Source: Candidatus Heimdallarchaeota archaeon
GTDB lineage: Archaea; Asgardarchaeota; Heimdallarchaeia; JABLTI01
Direction: 5' to 3'
DNA: 13,759 nt
NCBI GenBank assembly: GCA_023128635.1
Contig: JAGMDP010000115.1
Span: 1-13,759 of the forward strand
The notes under the pieces were generated by a model. The model did not search any database, was not told where the DNA came from, and saw only the letters and a program-made list of their open reading frames with translations. Position 1 is the stretch's first letter, and each line of letters opens with the position of its first letter. Below, piece by piece: positions 1 to 7,000 of the stretch. The position numbers and the translations under genes are program-made.

Positions 1-168
1 GTCTTGAAAGGCTATGGATGGATGTTAAAGGAAGCCACTAAGAAATTTCAAGATGAAGTTTTTGAGTATGTTCTGAAAAACAAGGCAAAAATGCCTCGAG
101 TATCTTTACGATATGCAATCGAAAAAATGCCACAAGAAATGAGAAAGCAAGCAATGGCAAAGGATTAG
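1..168 (+). CDS. DNA alkylation repair protein (AlkD-like), C-terminal fragment
   Basis: An open frame enters from the left edge and stops at TAG 166-168, giving the last 55 residues of a larger protein. The visible part has two amphipathic helices. The stretches GYGWMLKEATKKF and MPRVSLRYAIEKMP resemble the C-terminal HEAT-like repeats of the AlkD-type DNA alkylation repair family, whose known members excise N3- and N7-alkylated purines. The catalytic part lies outside the window, so activity cannot be judged. It is transcribed toward the sensor gene, with an 85-base gap. The family call rests on remembered motif similarity over a short segment; another HEAT-repeat protein remains possible. 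Confidence 0.7.
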   Translation, partial: VLKGYGWMLKEATKKFQDEVFEYVLKNKAKMPRVSLRYAIEKMPQEMRKQAMAKD

Positions 169-189
169 GATAAATCATTTGATTTTATC
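169..189 (+). terminator. Hairpin right after the AlkD-like stop codon
   Basis: GATAAATCA (169-177) can pair with TGATTTTATC (180-189) with one bulged A, starting at the first base after the stop codon. It could end the upstream transcript. There is no clean T-run after it, so it could instead be an operator made of AATCA/TGATT half-sites. Confidence 0.3.
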
Positions 190-219
190 AGAAAATGCAC
201 GAAAAACTAGTCTTTTATT

Positions 220-239
220 TGATTAAATCATTATTTATA
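220..239 (+). promoter_or_regulatory. Dyad TGATTAAATCA abutting a TATA-like box
   Basis: The dyad TGATTAAATCA (220-230) is followed directly by the AT-rich TTATTTATA (231-239), 14 bases before the TTG start of the sensor gene. The same 11-mer occurs at 11463-11473 next to another TATA-like stretch. The TATA candidate is close to the start codon for a normal leader, so the real TATA may be a little further upstream, for example the CTTTTATTT near 212-220. Confidence 0.3.
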
Positions 240-253
240 GTGGGGTTATATGA

Positions 254-1120
254 TTGGCAGTTGTCAAAATATTGCTTGTCGATGAAGATAAGGCTTTTGT
301 CGACGCTACAAAGCTTTACCTTGAGAAACTTGATCAGTCATATAATGTTAGTACAGCAGATACTGCTAGTAAAGCTGAGAGACTGTTAAAAAAAACTGTT
401 TTTGATGTTATAATTTCTGATTACTTATTACCTGGTAAAAATGGTTTAACTTTTCTGTCAGATTTACGTGCTTCAGGAAATAAATCGATTTTTATTTTGT
501 TTACTGGCATTTCTACAGAAGAGGTAATCATTGAAGCTCTTAATTTAGGAGCTGATTACTATATTTTGAAAGGTGGAGATCCAAAGCATCAATTTAAAGA
601 ATTATCTAATCTCTTAGAAAAATCAATCAAGAATATTGCTCAACTTCGACATGCAGAGAACACTATAAATCTTGAACGAAAAGCATTCCAATTAATTGCT
701 GAATCTGCAATCGGTAAATCACAAATGACAAACTTGTGCAACGATGTTTTACGAGATTTAATTACAACTTTGGGTTTTGATTTAGGTACTCTACGACTTT
801 ATAATCCTACAACAAAAATTCTTAAACTGACAGCTTTTTTTGGAACTGAAAAAGAGAAAAGTAAGTTAGTAGAAGATCAACACTTAAACGATGATAAACA
901 TATTTCAGTTCTTGTAGCAAATAGCAGAATTGCAATAATTTCTGCTGATATAAACAAAAGTAAAGAACTGCTTCCTTATATGAAGCGATTAAAAGAATTG
1001 AACATTCAATCCATTATTACTTGGCCAATAGTTAGTGCTGATAACAAGCTTTTGGGAATAGTTCATCTAGCATCCAAAACTCCTAAAGGATATTCCCAGC
1101 GAAAAGTGGATATTCTTTGA
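254..1120 (+). CDS. Receiver-GAF part of a split sensor histidine kinase
   Basis: Residues 1-125 form a response-regulator receiver domain. Visible residues are acidic D10-E11-D12, phospho-acceptor D56 (in IISDYLLPG), switch T84 (LFTG) and K106 (ILKGG). A linker helix (about 125-145) leads into a GAF-like sensor domain (about 146-288; ITWPIVSADNKLLGIVHLA is typical of its end). The TTG start at 254 is chosen because an in-frame TGA lies immediately before it (251-253) and the next codons begin the first receiver strand; GTGGGG at 240-245 is a weak ribosome site. The frame ends at TGA 1118-1120 in the middle of the last GAF helix. The continuation ETIVRFFATILERK is found one base over, so this is most likely the N-terminal half of one REC-GAF-PAS-kinase protein. 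Confidence 0.85.
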   Translation: MAVVKILLVDEDKAFVDATKLYLEKLDQSYNVSTADTASKAERLLKKTVFDVIISDYLLPGKNGLTFLSDLRASGNKSIFILFTGISTEEVIIEALNLGADYYILKGGDPKHQFKELSNLLEKSIKNIAQLRHAENTINLERKAFQLIAESAIGKSQMTNLCNDVLRDLITTLGFDLGTLRLYNPTTKILKLTAFFGTEKEKSKLVEDQHLNDDKHISVLVANSRIAIISADINKSKELLPYMKRLKELNIQSIITWPIVSADNKLLGIVHLASKTPKGYSQRKVDIL

Positions 1121-1121
1121 A
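1115..1121 (+). other. +1 frame change at CTT TGA A joining the two sensor kinase halves
   Basis: The upstream frame reads ATT CTT TGA (1112-1120). Skipping one T gives ATT CTT GAA ACA, which restores the expected GAF end and linker, VDIL-ETIVRFFATILERK. CUU UGA is exactly the codon pair at which bacterial prfB (RF2) mRNA slips +1. A G-containing hexamer, GTGGAT (1106-1111), sits where prfB carries its internal Shine-Dalgarno sequence, but its match is weak. The alternatives are a sequencing or assembly indel, or a recent inactivating mutation. The frame change itself is seen directly; its cause is not. Confidence 0.85.
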
Positions 1122-1148
1122 ACAATTGTTCGATTTTTCGCAACAATT

Positions 1149-2198
1149 TTGGAACGCAAGAATGCAGAAGAATTACTTCGATTTAGTGAAGAAAGATACA
1201 GAAAGTTAGTTGAAACATCTCCTCTTTCGATTTTAGTTACAGATCTAACTGGAAAAATCCTAATGATTAATCAAGAATCTCTAGATTTGTATGGAGGAGT
1301 GAAAGAAGAAGAAATGATTGGGAAAAGCGCCTTTGATTTAATTGCTCCAAAAGATCAGAAGTTAGCAGCTAAAAATCTTGAAAAAACTAAGAGAACTGGC
1401 CGACTGAAAAACATGCAATATACTATGTTAAAAAAAGATGGTTCTAAATATATTGGAGAGTTGAATGCTACACTTTTAACTGATGCAGATGGGAAACCAA
1501 CTGCTTTCCTTGGTGTTATTCAAGATATTACTAAACGATTGAAAACACAGGAAGTAATCAATCAAAATCAAAAAATGCTGAAAAAACAAAGAGATGAGTT
1601 AGAAGAATTTGCCACAACAATTGCCCATGATATTCGAGGGAAATTACAAATTATCTCCATGTATAATTCCATGAGTAATTCGGATTTCACAGACAAAGTG
1701 GATCAACAAATAGTTGAAACAACAAATTTCCTTGAAGACCTTTTATTTCTAGCCAAAGAGGGAGAAATACTGGGTAAAATCACTTCAGTAAATCTTACGG
1801 ATTTAGCGAATGAACTAGTTTCGGAAATAAAATCCTTGGATCCTAATCTTAAAGTAACCATTCGTGATTTGCCTACTTTAAAGGGTGATAGAGTAAAATT
1901 GAAACAAGTATTCGAAAATTTGTTAATCAATGTAATCAAACATGCTGATGCTTCTAAAGTGCATATTATTGGGAAAGATTTCCCACATAAAAAACAAATT
2001 GAAATCCAAGATAATGGAAGAGGGATGTCTATAGATCGGCAAAAAGAAGTTCGGAAAGCTTGGACGAAGGAAAGCTACGCTTCATTTGGTTTGTTAATTG
2101 CTCTTAAAATTGTGGAAGCACATGGTGGGTCTATGGGTTTTGAAAGCGAAGAGGGTTTGGGGACAATTTTTGTGATAACCTTCCCAAAAAAACGCTAA
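1149..2198 (+). CDS. PAS-histidine kinase part of the split sensor kinase
   Basis: Numbering is from TTG 1149, but the frame is open back to the frameshift at 1119 and this TTG has no ribosome site and lies inside a helix, so it is probably not a true start. A coiled linker (1-18) leads to a PAS domain (about 19-130; SEERYRKLVETSP, GVIQDITKR), then a dimerisation/phospho-acceptor helix with H160 in the motif AHDIRGKLQ, and a short HATPase domain (about 240-349). The HATPase shows N257 and N261 (FENLLINVIKHA), DNGRGM at 288-293, the divergent lid motif SFGLLIALKIVEAHGG and GLGTIF near the end. It should autophosphorylate a histidine and pass phosphate to a receiver, perhaps the D56 receiver encoded just upstream in the same gene. 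No output domain or partner regulator is visible. No membrane segments are seen, so a cytosolic sensor is likely. Confidence 0.85.
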   Translation: MERKNAEELLRFSEERYRKLVETSPLSILVTDLTGKILMINQESLDLYGGVKEEEMIGKSAFDLIAPKDQKLAAKNLEKTKRTGRLKNMQYTMLKKDGSKYIGELNATLLTDADGKPTAFLGVIQDITKRLKTQEVINQNQKMLKKQRDELEEFATTIAHDIRGKLQIISMYNSMSNSDFTDKVDQQIVETTNFLEDLLFLAKEGEILGKITSVNLTDLANELVSEIKSLDPNLKVTIRDLPTLKGDRVKLKQVFENLLINVIKHADASKVHIIGKDFPHKKQIEIQDNGRGMSIDRQKEVRKAWTKESYASFGLLIALKIVEAHGGSMGFESEEGLGTIFVITFPKKR

Positions 2199-2199
2199 A

Positions 2200-2223
2200 A
2201 AATTTATTTTTTGCTGTATTTTA
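2200..2223 (+). terminator. T-rich 3' end of the sensor kinase gene
   Basis: A stretch rich in T (ATTTATTTTTTGCTGTATTTT) follows the kinase stop codon without a clear stem, which fits archaeal oligo-T termination. Confidence 0.4.
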
Positions 2224-2243
2224 GTTGTTAAAAAGTTAACATA

Positions 2244-2254
2244 ATTATATAAAC
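2244..2254 (+). promoter_or_regulatory. TATA-like box of guaA
   Basis: ATTATATAAAC (2244-2254) matches an archaeal TATA element. A start site about 25 bases downstream (near 2275) would leave a leader of roughly 15 bases before ATG 2289. No strong ribosome site is visible, in keeping with a short leader. Confidence 0.5.
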
Positions 2255-2288
2255 TGAACAATTAAAAAAGCTATATTGGGTTTTTAGC

Positions 2289-3869
2289 ATGGTAGCATTA
2301 ACTATGTCACAAAAGAATATAGTTGCAGTTATAGATTTTGGAGGACAATACGCGCATTTAATTGCCAGAAAAGTAAGGGAGTTAGGTGTTCATTCTGAGA
2401 TTTTCTCTTGGAAAGTAAAACCAGAAGAATTACTCTCAAACAATGTTCAATCGATTATTTTTTCTGGTGGACCAAATAGTGTCTATGATAAGAAGGCTCC
2501 AAAAATCTCAAATGAAACCATGGAATTCATTGAAAAACAAAAAATCCCTGTTTTAGGATTGTGTTACGGTCATCAATTCATCTCTCAATATTATGGTGGC
2601 AAAGTTATTCCAGGAGACCAGAAAGAATACGGTCATACAATGATTCAGATAAAAAGTGATCAGAATTTGTTCAAAAGTTTTGGCAAAGAAAACAAAGTCT
2701 GGATGTCCCATAGTGATAAGATTTCTGAATTACCATCCGATTTTAAGATAACTGCTTCTAGTGATAATTGTGAAATTGCTGCTTTTGAGAATCTCGAGAG
2801 AAAAATCTTTGGATTACAATTCCATCCTGAAGTTGTGCATACTGATAATGGTATGGTACTCTTGAGTAATTTTATTTTTACAATTTCTAATCTTCAGAAG
2901 AATTGGTCTATGGAAAGTTATATTGAACAGCAAATTGAAGAAGTAAGAGAGGAAGTTGGGGAGAATCGGGTTATTATAGGCGTAAGCGGTGGAGTAGATT
3001 CCACTGTAGCAGCAATCCTTCTTCACCAAAGTATAGGTGATCGTCTCTACTGTGTCTTTGTTGATCATGGATTCATGCGAAAAGATGAACCTGAACAAGT
3101 GGTGAAGTATTTCAAAGAGGACTTAAAATTTACAAATTTCTATCGATTAGACGCACAAAAAACCTTCTTGAAAGCTCTTAAAGGTGTCAAAGATCCTGAA
3201 GAAAAAAGGAAAATAATTGCTTTCAAATTCATCGAGGCATTTGAAGCGTTTGAAAAGAAATTAGCAAAGAAGTATGGGACATTTGGTTATTTAGCTCAAG
3301 GAACAATTTATCCGGATAGAATAGAATCTGCTCAACCATCTGAATCAGCTGCAAAAATAAAGAGTCATCATAATGTAGTGTTACCTGAGAAGATGTCTTT
3401 AAAAGTTGTTGAACCCCTAAAAGAGCTCTATAAAGATGAAGTAAGAGAAGTTGGAAGATTACTAAAAATTCCCTCAGAGTTAATAGACAGACATCCTTTT
3501 CCCGGTCCAGGATTATCAGTACGTATTCTTGGTGAAGTAACACAAGAGCGCTTAGATACTTTAAAAGAAGTCGATGCGATTTTCATTGGAGAAATTAAGA
3601 AAAGAAATGAATACAACAATTACTGGCAAAGTTTTTCTGTTCTTCTCCCCGTAAAATCTGTAGGTGTGATGGGTGATTCTCGAACTTATGAGTGGACAGT
3701 AGTTTTACGTTCTGTTGATTCCATTGATGCTATGACTGCTGATTGGTCAAAAATACCTTATGAAACTTTAGCTATTATCTCTAATCGCATAATTAATGAA
3801 GTCAAAAAAGTTAATCGAGTTGTTTATGATATTACTTCCAAACCGCCTGCAACCATCGAATGGGAGTGA
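2289..3869 (+). CDS. guaA: GMP synthase (glutamine-hydrolysing), single chain
   Basis: The enzyme makes GMP from XMP, ATP and glutamine in purine synthesis. All parts are in one 526-residue chain. A class I glutamine amidotransferase domain (about 11-200) has nucleophile C92 (GLCYGHQF) and partners H179 and E181 (FHPEV). The ATP pyrophosphatase domain (about 210-400) has the PP-loop SGGVDST at 233-239. The C-terminal dimerisation domain ends with the classic KPPATIEWE. Length matches the fused bacterial/eukaryotic form, whereas many archaea (for example methanogens and Thermococcales) encode the two activities as separate subunits. ATG 2289 is the track start; ATG 2304 (MSQKN) is an equally good alternative, only five residues later and closer to the conserved VIDFGGQY start. 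It seems to be transcribed alone from the TATA-like element at 2244-2254. Confidence 0.97.
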   Translation: MVALTMSQKNIVAVIDFGGQYAHLIARKVRELGVHSEIFSWKVKPEELLSNNVQSIIFSGGPNSVYDKKAPKISNETMEFIEKQKIPVLGLCYGHQFISQYYGGKVIPGDQKEYGHTMIQIKSDQNLFKSFGKENKVWMSHSDKISELPSDFKITASSDNCEIAAFENLERKIFGLQFHPEVVHTDNGMVLLSNFIFTISNLQKNWSMESYIEQQIEEVREEVGENRVIIGVSGGVDSTVAAILLHQSIGDRLYCVFVDHGFMRKDEPEQVVKYFKEDLKFTNFYRLDAQKTFLKALKGVKDPEEKRKIIAFKFIEAFEAFEKKLAKKYGTFGYLAQGTIYPDRIESAQPSESAAKIKSHHNVVLPEKMSLKVVEPLKELYKDEVREVGRLLKIPSELIDRHPFPGPGLSVRILGEVTQERLDTLKEVDAIFIGEIKKRNEYNNYWQSFSVLLPVKSVGVMGDSRTYEWTVVLRSVDSIDAMTADWSKIPYETLAIISNRIINEVKKVNRVVYDITSKPPATIEWE

Positions 3870-3877
3870 TTAAAACC

Positions 3878-3906
3878 TTTCTTTTTAATTAATTAACCTT
3901 TTTTTT
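3878..3906 (+). terminator. T-rich 3' end of guaA
   Basis: Two T-rich runs (CTTTCTTTTT and an 8-T run near 3899-3906) lie just after the guaA stop, without a strong stem. This is the usual look of an archaeal terminator. Confidence 0.5.
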
Positions 3907-3935
3907 GACAAAAGTTTATTTTTTAAGACGCACTC

Positions 3936-3945
3936 GATATATAAC
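3936..3945 (+). promoter_or_regulatory. TATA-like box of the giant surface protein gene
   Basis: GATATATAAC (3936-3945) resembles an archaeal TATA element. A start site near 3966-3970 would give a leader of about 50 bases. AAAGGGA (4001-4007), nine bases before the ATG at 4017, may serve as a weak ribosome site. Confidence 0.5.
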
Positions 3946-3959
3946 TAGAGAGTAGAATT

Positions 3960-3995
3960 AATAATATTGTCAAAGTCATTTGAGATAATATTATT
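3960..3995 (+). promoter_or_regulatory. Two-part dyad over the predicted start site of the giant surface protein gene
   Basis: An outer pair, AATAATATT (3960-3968) and AATATTATT (3987-3995), encloses an inner perfect pair, TCAAA (3970-3974) and TTTGA (3979-3983), around a 4-base centre. Together 14 base pairs can form with a 1/3 internal loop. Its position about 20-30 bases after the TATA-like box suits an operator at the start site or a hairpin in the 5' leader. No protein or ligand can be named. Confidence 0.4.
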
Positions 3996-4016
3996 GGATT
4001 AAAGGGAATTTAACCA

Positions 4017-7000
4017 ATGAAACTCAACAGAAATATCGCCCCATATTTGATTCTATCCTTAATATTTGTTCTAAGTCCTTTCCTTATTACAAATATTCCT
4101 ACTTCAGGACATTCTACCATCGCCTATCCTACAGAGATTTTCTCCATATGGAATAACACTGCACCAAGTATTAATGGACAAATAAATTTTGCCCATGATG
4201 ATATAGATCAAGAATGGACTTCTGCTGCAGTCTCAAATCTTTACAATTCCTCAGATCAAGTTGCTGGTAAATTATTCATTCAAAATAATAATGTAAATCT
4301 CTATATTGGATTGGATGTTTTGAATTTACAAACAGAATCACCTGTAACAGATTGGGGTAGCTCAATATTCTTTGACATTGACCACAATGGTAAATTAAGT
4401 TCTGTTGATAGATTGATTAGATTTACCGATAATTCCTCTGGTCAATTTGTAGAGTTCTTATCCTATAGTACTTATCTTTCCGATTGGTCTGCTTTAGAAT
4501 CAGGTTCATTAGATATACCTTTAGCAAGCAGTGGGATTCTTGTATCAACGTCCTTTGGTGTTTCAGATTTTGGACCTACTAAAAGTCACAGACAATATGA
4601 GTTTAAGATTCCCTTTACTTCAATTTCTTGTTTACCGGGAGACGTTTTAGGCATTAGTTTTGAAGCGACAGATAATTACGGTAATAGTAATGCAGGGATA
4701 ATTTGGCCTTATATTAGTGGCAATCAAGATTTAATAAGATCGAATGTATTTACTTGGGGAGATATACAATTTGGTGAAAGTTCTAAAACATCCTTTGATT
4801 ATGTTGTAGAAGAGAATTTCAATATAAAATCAAGTGCAATTGGATATAATAATGGTACTTTTCTAACTACTGCAGATATAGACGGGAATAGTGATTTAGA
4901 ATTAGTTGTTAGTTCTAACAGAACAGTACTTGGGGATAATTATCTCATGGCAATTTATGATTATCGTTCTGGCGATTATCAAAGAATCTGGGCAAGTTGG
5001 GAAACCAGCCATCAATCAAAACTAACTACAGTAATAGCAGGTATTGCAGCTTATGATTTTACAGGTGATGGAAAGGATGAATTATATGCAGTAGGAACTT
5101 CAAACACAATTCTAAGATTTAGTGAATGGAATGCCACTGCTAGTGATTTCGAAGTATCAGAGACAGTTTTTACTCATACTTCTGCATTTATGGGTTATTT
5201 AGCAATTGGGGATGGTGATGATGATGGATTTGTAAATCTTGTAGCTGGTGACCAAAATGGTGGTGTTATTGTATTAGATTATAATGATGTAAGTGATACT
5301 TTTGCTCATGACGCTCGATCACCATTTAATCCTACTGGTTCATTCAGAATTCATGCAGTAAGCACAGCTGATATGGATTCTGATCTACATGAAGAGTTAA
5401 TTTTCTCCCAGCAGATTACTGCTGATAATGCAGTTTCATTGACTCGATTTATGGCTTATAGACGATTACCACCAAAATTCGCAGATAATCCCGATGATGA
5501 TTTGCCCATAGATTCGACTGTAACAACTGAAGATAATTTTGGACACACAATAATTGTTGAAGATCTAAATATGGACAATATCAATGACATAATTATCGCA
5601 GGTAAAGATTACTTGAAAATATTTAATACTAGTTATTCATTTACAAATCCCACTCCATCTTTAGAACTCATAATTAATGATAATACATCTGAACCTTCAA
5701 TGGGTGGTGGTGCAGCTGTAGCAGATATAAATCAAGATGGTAGAAACGAATTAATTTTCAGTGCTAACAATGGAACCATCTATGTTGGTTGTATAACTGA
5801 TAGTGGGTCTTCCTTTGATTTCCATCTTAATTGGTCGGGTGATTTCGGAACATCTTTTGGCAAGAGAAATTCAATTTTAATATTTGATATTGATTCAGAT
5901 GGGGAGAATGAAATCATTCTTGGTGATACAATGGGTCAGATTTTAGTTCTTGGTAAAGGAGATCCTCCAAGTATAATAATAGATAGTCCAAGTCCTGGTT
6001 TTGTATCTTCATCTGAAAGTATTACTGCAATATGGACAATTACTACTGATTTTATTTCTGTTCATCATACAGATATTTATATTGATACCATTTTCCAGAA
6101 ACGAGTTGGTGGAAGTATAACCTCATCTGACGTCTTCTTGACTCCTGGACAAAATAACATTGAAATAGTTACTTACAGCTATTCAGGACAGAGTGATTCT
6201 GCAAATGTTACGGTAGAATATGACGTAAAAGCACCGCAAGTTACGATTATTAGTCCGCCTAATAATTTCAAAACTGATTTAAGCTATGTACAAGTCACGT
6301 ACAATAATTCTGATCCTGATGATGATTTTGATTATTATAGAATTTATCGAAATGAAACAGAAATAACAGACTATACAGAAGAAGAAACTTATTCAATCAC
6401 CTTACCTAGCGATGGCACTTGGAATATTACGATTGTTGCAGTAGATGAAACACTTCTAGAAGGAAAATCGTCAATTTATGTAATTAGAGATACAACTCCT
6501 CCTATAATTTCTATAACTTCACCTCTTGATGGAGCAGCTGTCAAAGTTTCTAATTTGGATATTTACTGGACAGCTTCTGATATTCATACTTCTGTTGATT
6601 ATTCAGAAGTCTTTGTTGATAGTATTTCTCAAGGAACAACTTCATCTAATACTTTCAATATTGACTTGCTATCAGATAAGGATTATTTGATTGAGGTAGT
6701 AACGTATGATGTCTTAGGTAATTTTGCATCTGATTCCATTACAATTACTCGAGATACTGTTAATCCTATCATATCAGTTGATCCTATTGCATTACCTCAA
6801 TTAGGGGACGGTACATACTATACAAATATACAGATACTATTTGTTTCATGGAATGCTATTGATAACATACTAGGTACAGGTATTGATAATATTCAGCTTA
6901 CAATTAATGGTCTATTATATGATACATATAATCCGTTAGTAACTAGTGATTTTGTGAATCTAGGTAATGAAAGTCACAAAGAAATTGCGTTAACAGCATT

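Noticed and set aside
195..389. 64-residue + strand open frame overlapping the receiver domain start
   Set aside because: It is low-complexity and overlaps the receiver gene in another frame; it shows no recognisable domain.
388..395. Run of eight A in the receiver coding region as a second slippage site
   Set aside because: The reading frame on both sides is continuous and conserved, so no shift is needed there.
1149..1151. TTG as an independent start of a stand-alone PAS-histidine kinase
   Set aside because: No ribosome site precedes it, and the frame is open upstream with sequence that completes the GAF domain, so a frame change in one gene explains the data better.
2814..3619. Three - strand open frames inside guaA
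   Set aside because: They are shadows of a fully conserved GMP synthase and show no protein-like motifs.
3870..4016. Small RNA or riboswitch in the largest intergenic gap
   Set aside because: Only a T-rich end, a TATA-like box and the dyad are visible; no conserved riboswitch core or tRNA-like fold could be drawn.
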